64,000 nucleotides of DNA from Nakamurella multipartita DSM 44233 (GCF_000024365.1 NC_013235.1:1054001-1118000), one strand, 5' to 3'; counted from the stretch's first letter, positions 29,002 through 38,073 are shown. Numbers and translations: made by a program. The notes: generated from the letters alone by a model not told the origin.

Positions 29002-30701
29002 TGACGGTGCTCCAGACTGCCGCGGTGCAGACCGCGGCCGCGTTCGCGCAGGCCCCGACCGATCCGATCACCGCCCCGACGATCAGCTTCAGCCTGACCG
29101 CGCCGGTGCTGATCGCGCTGGGCGGCGCGATCCTGGGCATCCTGTTCGAGGCCTTGCTGCCGCGGCGGGTGCGCTACCCGGTCCAGGTGGTGCTGGCCCT
29201 GCTGACGGTGGCCGCGGCGCTGGTCTGGACCCTGCTGGGGGCCAACCGCGGTGACGTCGGGGTGACCTTCGGTGGCGCGCTGGCCGTGGACACCGCGACC
29301 TACGTGATGTGGGGCGTGCTGCTGGTGCTGGCCCTGCCGTCGCTGCTGTTGATGGCCGACAAGGTGTCCGAGCCCGGCGGCTCCTTCGTGGCCCAGGCCG
29401 CGGCCCGGATCGGCTCGCACCGGGACCGGTTGGCCACCCGGGTCTCGGCGCCGATGCAGACCGAGGTCTTCCCGCTGGCCCTGTTCGCGGTGGCCGGGAT
29501 GATGATCTTCCCGGCGGCCACCGACATGGTGACCCTGTTCGTCGCCCTCGAGGTGCTCTCGCTGCCGCTGTACCTGCTGTGCGGGCTGGCCCGCCGGCGC
29601 CGCCTCATCTCGCAGGAGTCGGCGGTCAAGTACTTCCTGCTCGGGGCGTTCACCTCGGCGATCTTCGCCTACGGCCTGGCCATGCTCTACGGCTACTGCG
29701 GTTCCACCCAGTTCGCCGCGGTGGCCGCGCAGGCCCGGGCCGGCGACAGCAGCGACGTGCTGCTGCTGGGCGGCCTGGCCCTGGTGATCGTCGGGCTGCT
29801 GTTCAAGGCCTCCGTCGGCCCGTTCCACCTGTGGACCCCGGACGTCTACCAGGGTGCGCCGACTCCGGTGACCGCGTTCATGGCCGCGTGCACCAAGGTC
29901 GCCGCGTTCGCCGCGATGCTGCGGGTCTGCCTGGTCGCGCTGGAGCCGATGACCTGGACCTGGCAGCCGGTGCTGGCCATCATCGCCGGCGCGTCGATGG
30001 TGATCGGGTCGGTGATCGGGATCACCCAGACCGACATGAAGCGCATGCTGGCCTACTCGTCGGTGGCCCACGCCGGGTTCATCCTGCTCGGCGTGATCTC
30101 GATGTCCGAGGCCGGTGCCTCGGCGACGATGTTCTACCTGCTCACCTACGGCATGGCCACCATCGGCGCCTTCGCCATCCTGACCGTGGTCCGCAAGGGC
30201 GACGGGGAGGCCTCGCACGTGGGGGACTGGGCCGGGATGGCCAAGCGCTCTCCCGTGCTGGCTGCGTCGATGAGCCTGTTCCTGCTGTCCTTCGCCGGCA
30301 TCCCGCTGACCGCCGGGTTCATCGGCAAGCTGTCGGTGTTCACCGCCGCCATGCAGGCCGGGCTGGGCCCGTGGGTGGTGCTGGCGATGATCGCCACCGC
30401 CATCACCGCGTTCTTCTACCTGCGGATCGTCGTGGTCATGTACTTCGCCGACCCGGTGACGACCAGCCCGACGCCCGCACCGGTGGCCGTCGCCGCCGGC
30501 GGCGGCCAGCCGTCGGCCGCGGTCGGGGAGCGCCGCTTCCTGGCCGCCGGGGCCGGCGCGCCGGACGCCCCGTTCGTCGTCGTGCCGGGCCTGCTCACGG
30601 TGATCGTCATCGCCGTGGCGGTCATCGTCACCCTGGGGCTCGGCCTGTTCCCGGGTCCGGTGCTCGATCTGCTGACCATCCCGGTCCCCCTGCTGTCGTG
30701 A
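28998..30701 (+). CDS. nuoN: NADH-quinone oxidoreductase subunit N
   Basis: The third antiporter-like subunit, 567 residues, shows the NuoN pattern: LFVALEVLSLPLYLLCGLAR, ESAVKYFLLGAFTSAIFAYG, FKASVGPFHLWTPDVYQGAP and TDMKRMLAYSSVAHAGFIL. Translation may start at GTG 28998, overlapping the nuoM stop, or at the ATG three bases later. A 30-residue Gly/Ala-rich loop precedes the final helix. It is the last nuo gene; a polyprenyl diphosphate synthase gene follows after 82 bases. Confidence 0.97.
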   Translation: MMTVLQTAAVQTAAAFAQAPTDPITAPTISFSLTAPVLIALGGAILGILFEALLPRRVRYPVQVVLALLTVAAALVWTLLGANRGDVGVTFGGALAVDTATYVMWGVLLVLALPSLLLMADKVSEPGGSFVAQAAARIGSHRDRLATRVSAPMQTEVFPLALFAVAGMMIFPAATDMVTLFVALEVLSLPLYLLCGLARRRRLISQESAVKYFLLGAFTSAIFAYGLAMLYGYCGSTQFAAVAAQARAGDSSDVLLLGGLALVIVGLLFKASVGPFHLWTPDVYQGAPTPVTAFMAACTKVAAFAAMLRVCLVALEPMTWTWQPVLAIIAGASMVIGSVIGITQTDMKRMLAYSSVAHAGFILLGVISMSEAGASATMFYLLTYGMATIGAFAILTVVRKGDGEASHVGDWAGMAKRSPVLAASMSLFLLSFAGIPLTAGFIGKLSVFTAAMQAGLGPWVVLAMIATAITAFFYLRIVVVMYFADPVTTSPTPAPVAVAAGGGQPSAAVGERRFLAAGAGAPDAPFVVVPGLLTVIVIAVAVIVTLGLGLFPGPVLDLLTIPVPLLS

Positions 30702-30783
30702 ACGCCACTGGGGTGACCGATCCGGCGAAGCCGGCGTCCCGGCGAGGCGGGAGCACCGGCCGGCCTGACATAGGCTCGTGGGT

Positions 30784-31779
30784 GTGAACGCCCCGACCAT
30801 GCTCGCCGGCATCCAGCTCACCGACCCCGACCTGTCGGCGCGCGTGGCCGCGGGCCTGGGTCGGGTCGAGGACCTGCTCGAACGCGAACTGATCAGCGAG
30901 TTCAGCTTCGTCACCGAGGCCGCCTCGCACCTGATGCACGCCGGCGGCAAACGCTTCCGCCCCTTGTTCACCCTGGTCGCCGCCGGCGTCGGGCCCCGCC
31001 CCGACGCCGAGGAAGTGGTCGTCGCCTCCGCGGTGGTGGAGCTGATCCACCTGGCCACGCTCTACCACGACGACGTCATGGACGAGGCGCAGATCCGGCG
31101 CGGCGCCAAGTCGGCCAACGCCCGCTGGGACAACTCGATCGCCATCCTGACCGGCGACTTCCTGTTCGCGCACGCCTCCCGGCTGGTCGCCAGCCTGGGT
31201 GAGGACGCAGTGCGGATCATCGCCGAGACGTTCGCCGAGCTGGTCACCGGCCAGACCCGGGAGACGGTCGGACCGGGCCCGGACGAGGACCCGATCGACC
31301 ATCACCTGCGGGTGCTGGACGAGAAGACCGCGTCGCTGATCGACACCTGTGCCCGCTACGCCGGGATCTTCTCCGGCGCCCCGGAGGAGCACGTGTTGGC
31401 GCTGCGCCGGTATGGCCGGGCGGTCGGGGTGGCCTTCCAGATCTCCGACGACATCCTGGACATCTGCTCCACCGACTCGGGCAAGACCCCCGGCACCGAC
31501 CTGCGCGAAGGGGTGCGGACGCTGCCCGCGCTGTACACCCTGGGCGATCCGGCGGCCGACCCGCGGCTGCGCGAGCTGGTCGCCGGCCCGATCCGGTCCG
31601 AGACCGACCTGGCCGAGGCGGTCACCCTGCTGACGGCCTCGCCGGGCATGGCCACCGCGCGGCAGACGCTGTCCGGCTACGCCGACGCGGCCGCCGCCGA
31701 GCTGGCCCTGCTGCCCGATTCGTCGGCCAAGGACGCGCTGGCCTCACTGGTGCGCTACGTCATGGACCGCACCCGCTGA
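30784..31779 (+). CDS. grcC: long-chain polyprenyl diphosphate synthase (menaquinone side chain)
   Basis: The 331-residue all-trans prenyl transferase has both aspartate-rich motifs, LYHDDVMDEA near residue 95 and QISDDILD near residue 219, plus GGKRFRPL for substrate binding. Homologues make hepta- to nonaprenyl diphosphate for menaquinone; in mycobacteria a grcC gene neighbours menJ, as here with nuo between them. The GTG at 30784 was chosen over the GTG at 30778 because a TAGGCT -10-like box ends eight bases before it, which would give a leaderless message. Its 3' end overlaps the convergent FUSC gene by 36 bases. Chain length cannot be read reliably. Confidence 0.9.
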   Translation: MNAPTMLAGIQLTDPDLSARVAAGLGRVEDLLERELISEFSFVTEAASHLMHAGGKRFRPLFTLVAAGVGPRPDAEEVVVASAVVELIHLATLYHDDVMDEAQIRRGAKSANARWDNSIAILTGDFLFAHASRLVASLGEDAVRIIAETFAELVTGQTRETVGPGPDEDPIDHHLRVLDEKTASLIDTCARYAGIFSGAPEEHVLALRRYGRAVGVAFQISDDILDICSTDSGKTPGTDLREGVRTLPALYTLGDPAADPRLRELVAGPIRSETDLAEAVTLLTASPGMATARQTLSGYADAAAAELALLPDSSAKDALASLVRYVMDRTR

Positions 31780-32925
31780 ACCCGGGGGCTCGGCCGTCCC
31801 GGCCCGCTCCAGGTCCTCCAGGATCCGGTTGAGCGGCCGGCGGGTGATCGAGGCGACCCGGGTGTGCTCACCGGCCACGAACGCCTGGCGGGCCGCCCGC
31901 GCCCGGGCCAGCGCGGCCGCGTACTCGCGGCCGGCCAGGGCGTCGTCCAGGGCCTGCGCCAGCGGCTCGGTCAGCTCGCGCAACGAGTCCGGCCGCAGCT
32001 GCGCGTCCTGGTCGAAGTCGAACCGCTCGGCGAAGGTCATCACCTCCTCGGCGAACGCCTGGATGTTCACCGCGCTGCGGGCGGCCAGCTGGCGGGTGGG
32101 CTCCAGCCGGCCGACCTCGCGCAGGGCGCCGCGCCGCAGCACGCTCCAGCCCGCGGAGCGAGCGGCGCTGGTGATCTGCGCCTGCATGGTGCGGATCCGC
32201 TCCTGGGCCTGATCGAGCCGCTCGATCACGCCGAGCATCTCCCGGGTCCCGTCCAGCACGGACCGGCCCGTTTCTCCGGCGATCCGGGTGGCGTCGCGCA
32301 GGCCCGAGGTAAGGGCCTGGGCGATGGCGGCGAGTTCGGCCCGGGCGGCCACCCGCGGATCGGCCGGGAACAGGAACGGGGTGAGCAGGGCGGTCACCGC
32401 GGTGCCCACCCCGGTCTCCCACAGCCGGGTCAGGCCGTAGGCGCTGGCGTCGGGGTTGCTGAACACCAGCAGGGCCGAGACCGCGACCTGCATGTTCGGC
32501 TGGTTGCCGATCCGGACCAGCATGCCCAGCAGCAGGGACGCGGCCAGCACCACGCTGATGGCCAGCAGGCCCGGCGACATGACGCGCAGCACGGCCAGTC
32601 CCAGCAGCAGCCCGATGAGCACGCCGACCAGCCGGGACCAGGACAGGTTGAAGGCGGAGAACGGGTCGGACTTCAGGCTGACCAGCGGCACCAGCACGGC
32701 GTAGATCGGCGGGTCCTGCGCGCCCAGCCACAGGCACACCTGCCAGCCGACGGCCGCGACGATGACGATCCGGGCGATCTGCGGCAGCTCCGTCCGGGCG
32801 ATGGCGCCGAACGCGGCCCGGTCGATCGGCGGCAGGCCGGCCAGGCTCCGCAGCCGCCGGACGGCGCGGTTCCCGGGTGCGGCGCCGGACTCACCGGCCA
32901 TCGCCGGACCCCGCCGGGCACCCAT
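31744..32925 (-). CDS. FUSC-family (aromatic-acid-exporter-like) membrane protein
   Basis: The protein of up to 393 residues has an N-terminal hydrophobic block of about six helices (residues 50-190, for example VGVLIGLLLGLAVLRVMSPG) followed by a long soluble, helix-rich half (LDGTREMLGVIERLDQAQER ... EPTRQLAARS). That half-membrane, half-cytoplasmic arrangement matches FUSC/ArAE-like proteins. The substrate is unknown. The start is uncertain within the first 40 residues. The gene runs convergent with and into the end of grcC, and an XRE regulator gene lies 25 bases upstream on the same strand. Confidence 0.8.
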   Translation of the reverse strand: MGARRGPAMAGESGAAPGNRAVRRLRSLAGLPPIDRAAFGAIARTELPQIARIVIVAAVGWQVCLWLGAQDPPIYAVLVPLVSLKSDPFSAFNLSWSRLVGVLIGLLLGLAVLRVMSPGLLAISVVLAASLLLGMLVRIGNQPNMQVAVSALLVFSNPDASAYGLTRLWETGVGTAVTALLTPFLFPADPRVAARAELAAIAQALTSGLRDATRIAGETGRSVLDGTREMLGVIERLDQAQERIRTMQAQITSAARSAGWSVLRRGALREVGRLEPTRQLAARSAVNIQAFAEEVMTFAERFDFDQDAQLRPDSLRELTEPLAQALDDALAGREYAAALARARAARQAFVAGEHTRVASITRRPLNRILEDLERAGTAEPPGSAGAVHDVAHQ

Positions 32926-32950
32926 CAGAGCCAGCCATCACGGCCGGCCA

Positions 32951-33226
32951 TCAGGAAGCCTCGCCCAGCGGGTCGGACCGGCCGGCCGGGTCCAGCTCGG
33001 CCCAGATCTCGTCCAGGGACATGCCGACCTCGCTGGCCAGCAGCGCGACCGTGGTGAACGACGGGGTGGGGATCCGGCCGGTCTCGATCTTGCGCAGCGT
33101 TTCCGGGGAGATGCCGGCCGCGCCGGCGACGTCGAGCAGGGTCCGCGTCCCGCGGGCCTGCCGCAACAGGGCGCCGAGCGCGCGCCCACGGCGCAGCTCG
33201 TCGGCGGTGAGGGGAACCCGGACCAT
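32951..33226 (-). CDS. small XRE-family helix-turn-helix regulator
   Basis: The 91-residue protein is essentially one Cro/CI-type HTH: ALGALLRQARGTRTLLDVAG then AGISPETLRKIETGRIPTPS with the recognition helix PETLRKIETGR, followed by an acidic tail. The ATG at 33226 faces the methionine aminopeptidase gene across a 53-base gap holding an inverted repeat that overlaps the likely promoters. It is probably cotranscribed with the FUSC gene. No partner toxin is seen. Confidence 0.88.
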   Translation of the reverse strand: MVRVPLTADELRRGRALGALLRQARGTRTLLDVAGAAGISPETLRKIETGRIPTPSFTTVALLASEVGMSLDEIWAELDPAGRSDPLGEAS

Positions 33227-33228
33227 GC

Positions 33229-33258
33229 CGGTATAGTAGTACCGGGATTTTTATACCG
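33229..33258. promoter_or_regulatory. inverted repeat in the xre/map divergent promoter region
   Basis: CGGTATA at 33229-33235 and TATACCG at 33252-33258 are perfect inverse complements separated by 16 bases, in an AT-rich island between the divergent XRE and map genes. It is a plausible operator for the XRE protein and overlaps -10-like TATAGT. Confidence 0.5.
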
Positions 33259-33279
33259 TCGTCGTCAGGGAGTCGTGTC

Positions 33280-34050
33280 GTGATCCAGGTGCTCAGTCCG
33301 GCCCAGGTGGAGGCGGCCCGCCCGGTCGGGCGCTTCGTCGGTTCCACCCTGGCCCAGTTGCGCGAGCGGACCGGGCCCGGCACCAACCTGCTCGACATCG
33401 ACGCCTGGGCGCGGGAGCTGATCGCCCGGGCCGGCGCCGTCTCCTGCTACGTCGACTACGCCCCGTCGTTCGGCCGCGGCCCGTTCGGCAAGGTCATCTG
33501 CACCTCGGTCAACGATGCGGTGCTGCACGGCCTGCCGCACGACTACGCGCTGCGCGCGGGGGATCTGCTCACCCTGGACTTCGCGGTCAGCCTGAACGGC
33601 TGGGTGGCCGACGCCGCCGTCAGCTTCGTGGTCGGCGAGCAGCCGGACGCGGCCGACCAGCGGCTGATCGAGACCACCCGGCGGGCCCTGGCCGCCGGCA
33701 TCGCGGCGGCCGGTCCCGGGAAGCGGATCGGCGACATCTCGCACGCGATCGGCACGGTGCTGACCGGCGCCGGCTTCCGGGTCAACACCGAGTTCGGCGG
33801 CCACGGCGTCGGCACCACCATGCACCAGGATCCGCACGTGCCCAACAACGGCCGGCCCGGCCGCGGCCTGACCCTCAAGCCCGGCATGCTGCTGGCCATC
33901 GAGCCGTGGGTGATGGCCGACACCGACCGGCTCACCGTGGACCGCGACGGGTGGACGCTGCGCAGCAGCACCGGCTGCCGCACCGCGCACTCCGAGCACA
34001 CCGTGGCCATCACCCGGGCCGGCGCCGAGATCCTCACCCAGCCGGCCTGA
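33280..34050 (+). CDS. map: type I methionine aminopeptidase
   Basis: This 256-residue metallopeptidase trims initiator methionine from new proteins. The expected order of metal ligands is present: CTSVNDAVLHGLP (with His), LLTLDFAVSLNGWVADAA (two Asp), GGHGVG (His), MLLAIEPW (Glu) and the final SEHTVAIT (Glu). The GTG at 33280 follows AGGGAG at 33267-33272. Length is typical. It lacks the N-terminal SH3-binding extension of some actinobacterial paralogues, so it may be one of two map genes. Divergent from the XRE gene. Confidence 0.95.
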   Translation: MIQVLSPAQVEAARPVGRFVGSTLAQLRERTGPGTNLLDIDAWARELIARAGAVSCYVDYAPSFGRGPFGKVICTSVNDAVLHGLPHDYALRAGDLLTLDFAVSLNGWVADAAVSFVVGEQPDAADQRLIETTRRALAAGIAAAGPGKRIGDISHAIGTVLTGAGFRVNTEFGGHGVGTTMHQDPHVPNNGRPGRGLTLKPGMLLAIEPWVMADTDRLTVDRDGWTLRSSTGCRTAHSEHTVAITRAGAEILTQPA

Positions 34051-34079
34051 GCCGGCGCGAGCCGGCCTGCTGAGCCGGG

Positions 34080-35045
34080 CTAGCGGTTGGCCCGGGCCGC
34101 CTCGCGGGCCCGCAGCCGGTCCCGCTGCTCGACGAAGCGGGTGGCCTGGGCGTCCAGCGTGTTCAGGAAGTCGGCCAGCTCGATCCGGGCCTGCTCGCCG
34201 GCCGGGCCGAAATCGTCGCGGTCGAACACCTTCCAGTACTTGAGCACCGGCATGATCACCGCGTCGTGGTGCAGCCGCAGGTCGTAGATGCCGGCCTTGG
34301 CGATGGTCACCGAGTTGCGCTGGAAGTCGGTCATCCCGGCGCCGGGCATGGTGAAGCCGACGACCTCGTCGCGGATGGCGCACATGGTCTCGTCGGGCGC
34401 CCGGTCCAGGGCGGCCTGCACCAGGTTGCGGTAGAAGATCATGTGCAGGTTCTCGTCCTGCGCGATCCGGCCGAGCAGCTGCTCGGCCACCGGGCAGCCG
34501 GTGGAGGCGCCGGTGTTGCGGTGCGAGACCCGGGTGGCCAGCTCCTGGAACGAGACGTAGGCGACGGCCTGCAGCATCGTCTTCTCGCCGGAGTCGTAGC
34601 CGGCGGTCATGTGCTCCATCCGCAGGGCCTCGAGCTTGACCGGGTCGACCCCGCGGGTGACCACCAGGTAGTCGCGCAGCGCGATGCCGTGCCGGCCCTC
34701 CTCGGCGGTCCACCGCCCGACCCATTGCCCCCAGGCGCCTTCCCGGCCGAACCGGGTCGCGATCTCGCGGTGGTAGCTGGGCAGGTTGTCCTCGGTGAGC
34801 AGGTTGACCACCATCGCGGTCTTGGCCACCGGGTCCAGCGGGGAATCCTCCGGCACCCAGTCCTCGCCGCCGAGGAAGGCGAAGTCCCGGCCCCGGCTCC
34901 ACGGGATGTAGTCGTGCGGCATCCAGTCCTTGGCGATGGCCATGTGCCGGTTGAGGTTCTCCTCGACCACGGCCTCCAGCTCGTACAGCAGCCGGGTCTG
35001 CACGCCCTGCGCCCCGTCGGGCAGGCGGCCGCCGTTGACGCTCAC
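34080..35045 (-). CDS. acyl-ACP desaturase (ferritin-like di-iron)
   Basis: The 321-residue protein resembles mycobacterial DesA-type stearoyl-ACP desaturases. Di-iron ligands are visible in TAEEGRHGIAL (ExxH) and QDENLHMIFYRN (ExxH), with the upstream Glu in LLTEDNLPSYH and SFQELATRVSH. It introduces a double bond into ACP-bound fatty acids using ferredoxin and oxygen. The GTG at 35045 has no ribosome site of its own; a 19-codon frame with a good site ends on it (GTGA), so translation may be coupled. Confidence 0.9.
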   Translation of the reverse strand: MSVNGGRLPDGAQGVQTRLLYELEAVVEENLNRHMAIAKDWMPHDYIPWSRGRDFAFLGGEDWVPEDSPLDPVAKTAMVVNLLTEDNLPSYHREIATRFGREGAWGQWVGRWTAEEGRHGIALRDYLVVTRGVDPVKLEALRMEHMTAGYDSGEKTMLQAVAYVSFQELATRVSHRNTGASTGCPVAEQLLGRIAQDENLHMIFYRNLVQAALDRAPDETMCAIRDEVVGFTMPGAGMTDFQRNSVTIAKAGIYDLRLHHDAVIMPVLKYWKVFDRDDFGPAGEQARIELADFLNTLDAQATRFVEQRDRLRAREAARANR

Positions 35046-35101
35046 GCGATCACGGCCAGGACCGACGGGCGGACGAGCTGGGCGAACCGTTGCAGACGCA
35101 T
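35042..35101 (-). CDS. possible 19-codon leader peptide coupled to the desaturase
   Basis: ATG at 35101 with GGAG five bases upstream opens a frame of 19 codons (MRLQRFAQLVRPSVLAVIA), ending in TGA at 35044-35042, which overlaps the desaturase GTG. It has the only proper ribosome site in this region. No family is recognised. It may deliver ribosomes to the desaturase start or be a regulatory leader. Confidence 0.4.
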   Translation of the reverse strand: MRLQRFAQLVRPSVLAVIA

Positions 35102-35179
35102 GGAATCTCCGGCGAGCAGGCGATAAGGGTCGACTAAGTCAGTGCCTCCGTCAGACTAGTTCAGGACCGCCATGATCGG

Positions 35180-35216
35180 GATGGACCAACGTCCCGCGCC
35201 GGGACGTCGGTCCATC
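35180..35216 (-). terminator. hairpin terminator of the MMPL transporter gene
   Basis: GATGGACC and GGTCCATC flank ACGTCCC and GGGACGT, giving a 15-bp stem with one mismatch and a 5-base loop (GCGCC). It begins 6 bases beyond the MMPL stop. The U tract is absent, as is usual in GC-rich actinobacteria. Confidence 0.7.
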
Positions 35217-35222
35217 CGTCGT

Positions 35223-37427
35223 TCAGCGTTCGCCGGCGTCGACCAGCTCGCGGGCGGGCGGCGGCGCATCCGGCCGGTCGCGCTCCAGTCCGGCGCCCTC
35301 GACGTCCAGGGTGGGCAGCCAGGCCAGCCACCGCGGCAGCCACCAGGCCCGCTCGCCGAGCAGGGCCAGGGCCGCCGGCACCAGCACCATCCGGACCACG
35401 AAGGCGTCCACCAGGATGCCGATGGCCAGGGCGAAGGCGATGGACTTGATCGGCCCGTCGCCGGCCGGCACGAACCCGGCGAAGACCGAGAACATGATGG
35501 CCGCGGCGGCCACCACGACGGGAGCGGCCTGCCGGAAACCGGTCCGGATGGCGTCCAGCGGGGCGGCGCCGTGGGCATGCGCCTCGTGCATCCGGGAGAC
35601 CAGGAAGACCTGGTAGTCCATGGCCAGCCCGAACAGGATGCCGATCACGATGATCGGGGTCAGGCTGATCAGCGGCCCGGTGCTGTCCAGGTTGACCAGG
35701 GCCGACAGCCAGCCCCACTGGAACACCGCCACAGTCGCACCGAGGGCGGCGCCCACGGTGAGCAGGAAGCCGAGCACCCCGACCAGCGGCACCAGGATCG
35801 ACCGGAACACCAGCACCAGCAGGATCACCGCCAGGCCGACGACGATGGCCAGGTAGATCGGGAGCGCCGCGTTCAGGGCACTGGCCACGTCGTTGCTGAC
35901 CGCGGTCGCGCCGGTGACGTAGGTGTCCACCCCGCTGGTCACGGTGGGCAGCACCGCCCGCAGGTCGTGCACCAGCTGCTCGGTCGCCTCGGTGGTCGGC
36001 CCGGACTGCGGGATGACGGTGAGCAGGGCGGCGGTGCCGTCGGCGTTCGGGATCGGCGGGGTCACCAGCGCGACGTCGGTCAGACCGGACAGCGAACCCG
36101 ACGCCCCCTGAGCCTGGGCCGCCGCGTCGGGCCCCTCGAACATCATGGTCAGCGGGCCGTTGAAGCCCGGCCCGAACCCGTCGGCGAGCAACTGCTCGGC
36201 CCGGGCCTGGGTGGTGCCCTCGGCCGGCACGGCGACCAGGGTGGTCCGCATGGAGAAGAACGGAATGGCCATCACGCCCAGCGCGACGAAGGTGACCAGC
36301 ACGGCAATCACCTTGTGCCGGGTGACGGCGCCGACCCAGCGCTGGTAGAAGCCGGGGGCCTCGACGGCGTGCTTGCCGCCGGCGGGCACGGTCGGGGCGT
36401 TGCGGCGCCGGCGGGGCAGCGCGCGCAGGCCCAGGAAGCTCAGGATGGCCGGCACCAGGGTCAGCGCCACCAGCACGGCGACCACGATGGTGGCGGCCGC
36501 GGCGATGCCCATCTGGGTCAGGAACGGGATGCCGGCGACGAACAGGAAGACCAGCGCGATGACGACGGTCAGCCCGGCGGTCACCACGGCCGAACCGGCG
36601 GTGCCGACGGCCACGCCGATCGCGGTGGGCACGTCGGCGCCCCGCTGCAGCTCGTGCCGGAACCGGGTGATGATGAACAGCGCGTAGTCGATGCCGACGG
36701 CCAGGCCCAGCATGGTGGCCAGCACCGAGGTGGTCGACTGCAGATCGACGAAGCCGCTGACGATGGTGATGCCCAGCACGCCCACGCCCACGCCGACCCC
36801 GGCGGTGAGCAGGTTCATCCCGGCCACCACCAGCGAGCCGTAGGTCAGGGCCAGGATCAGCAGGGCCAGGATCACCCCGATCGCCTCGCCGGCGCCGGCC
36901 GGCACCTGACCCTGGTTGGTGACCGCGGTGCCGGTGACCTCCACGGTCAGCCCGGACGTGCGGGCCTGGTCCACCGCGCCCAGCAGTGCGTCCTGCTGGG
37001 CGGCGCTCACCCCGCCCTGCGGCACGCCGTAGGTCACCGTGCTGTAGCCGGTGCTCTGGTCGGCGTTGACGCCGGGCGCCTGCGGGTTGAGCGGGTTGCT
37101 GGCGTTGACCACACCCGGGAGCCGGCCCAGCTCGTCGACCAGGGTGCCGACCGCGGCCGCGTTCTCGGGCGTGGTCAGGGTCTGACCGGCCGGCGCCTGC
37201 AGCACCACGCGGGCGCTGGCGTTGTTGTCACCGGCGCCGAACTGGGTGGAGATCTTGTCCAGCGCGATGGTCGATTCCTGGCCCGGGATGGAGAACGTGT
37301 TCGACGTCGAACCGCCCAGGGTGGCCGCGCCGACGCCGGCCAGGGTCAGGACGACCAGCCAGGTGATGACGACGGCCCAGCGTCGCCGGTGGGCGAACGT
37401 GCCGAGTCGGTAGAGCAGGCGAGCCAT
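35223..37427 (-). CDS. MMPL-family RND transporter
   Basis: The 734-residue inner-membrane exporter has the MmpL/HpnN layout: a first helix RRWAVVITWLVVLTLAGVGA, a porter domain, helices 2-6 with GLAVGIDYALFIITRFRHEL (the Asp/Tyr proton-relay motif), then a second half with FGLAMDYQVFLVSRMHEAHA. MMPL proteins export lipids, siderophores or drugs. The ATG at 37427 was chosen as the family N-terminus; the frame continues 44 codons upstream without homology. A TetR gene 43 bases upstream on the same strand, with a double operator, is the likely regulator. Confidence 0.92.
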   Translation of the reverse strand: MARLLYRLGTFAHRRRWAVVITWLVVLTLAGVGAATLGGSTSNTFSIPGQESTIALDKISTQFGAGDNNASARVVLQAPAGQTLTTPENAAAVGTLVDELGRLPGVVNASNPLNPQAPGVNADQSTGYSTVTYGVPQGGVSAAQQDALLGAVDQARTSGLTVEVTGTAVTNQGQVPAGAGEAIGVILALLILALTYGSLVVAGMNLLTAGVGVGVGVLGITIVSGFVDLQSTTSVLATMLGLAVGIDYALFIITRFRHELQRGADVPTAIGVAVGTAGSAVVTAGLTVVIALVFLFVAGIPFLTQMGIAAAATIVVAVLVALTLVPAILSFLGLRALPRRRRNAPTVPAGGKHAVEAPGFYQRWVGAVTRHKVIAVLVTFVALGVMAIPFFSMRTTLVAVPAEGTTQARAEQLLADGFGPGFNGPLTMMFEGPDAAAQAQGASGSLSGLTDVALVTPPIPNADGTAALLTVIPQSGPTTEATEQLVHDLRAVLPTVTSGVDTYVTGATAVSNDVASALNAALPIYLAIVVGLAVILLVLVFRSILVPLVGVLGFLLTVGAALGATVAVFQWGWLSALVNLDSTGPLISLTPIIVIGILFGLAMDYQVFLVSRMHEAHAHGAAPLDAIRTGFRQAAPVVVAAAAIMFSVFAGFVPAGDGPIKSIAFALAIGILVDAFVVRMVLVPAALALLGERAWWLPRWLAWLPTLDVEGAGLERDRPDAPPPARELVDAGER

Positions 37428-37470
37428 GGGTGGGCTTCTTTCTGTCCGGGTGGGAGTGGGGCAGGCTGGG

Positions 37471-38025
37471 TCAGCTGCGGGGATGGCCGAGGGTGTCGAA
37501 GCAGGCCTGCAGGATCGAGGGCCGCCAGGCCGAGGACTGGCCCTGCTGAGCCGCGGCAATCGTCAGCACGGCGACGGCGGACAGGGCGCCGATCACCCGG
37601 ACCAGGCGGTCGGTGGCGGCGGTCTCCGGGTCGACCCCGAACACGCCGAGGACGGCGTTCGCCGGGCCGTCGTCGGGGGCTTCGTGGGTCGGCTGCAGGG
37701 CGGGGGAGAGCAGGAAGGCGACCAGGCCGGGGTGCGCGGCGGCGATGTCCAGCACGGCCTCCAGGGCGCGGCGGTCGCGGACCGGGCCGACCGGCAGGTC
37801 GCAGACCTGGCTGGCCAGTTGATCGCCGAGCGTGCCGACCAGCCCCAGGACCGCCTCGTGGATGGCGTCCTTGGTCGGGAAGTGGTGCAGCAGACCTGCT
37901 TTGGACAGGCCGACGGCGTTGGCGATGTCCTGCACCGAGGTCTTGGCCACGCCCTGGTGGGCGAACAGGGCGGCGGCCCGGTCGAGGATGCCGTCGTCGA
38001 TCTGCTGACGGAAGGCGCGGCTCAT
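37471..38025 (-). CDS. TetR-family transcriptional regulator
   Basis: The protein of about 184 residues starts at ATG 38025 (GTG 38034 would add three residues). Its N-terminal HTH reads ILDRAAALFAHQGVAKTSVQ then DIANAVGLSKAGLLHHFPTK, the classical TetR DNA-binding domain; the rest is a variable ligand domain. It is cotranscribed with the MMPL exporter, the usual layout for drug- or lipid-responsive repression. Two overlapping palindromes at 38046-38073 sit 21 bases upstream. Confidence 0.92.
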   Translation of the reverse strand: MSRAFRQQIDDGILDRAAALFAHQGVAKTSVQDIANAVGLSKAGLLHHFPTKDAIHEAVLGLVGTLGDQLASQVCDLPVGPVRDRRALEAVLDIAAAHPGLVAFLLSPALQPTHEAPDDGPANAVLGVFGVDPETAATDRLVRVIGALSAVAVLTIAAAQQGQSSAWRPSILQACFDTLGHPRS

Positions 38026-38045
38026 GGCGGTCACCGTACCGCATG

Positions 38046-38073
38046 ACCGACCAAAATGGTCGGTATACCGACC
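38046..38073. promoter_or_regulatory. double TetR operator
   Basis: ACCGACC-AAAAT-GGTCGGT (38046-38064) shares its right arm with the perfect 16-base palindrome GGTCGGTATACCGACC (38058-38073). The overlap produces three equally spaced half sites, suiting two TetR dimers. It lies just upstream of the tetR start. Binding by the adjacent TetR is inferred. Confidence 0.75.
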
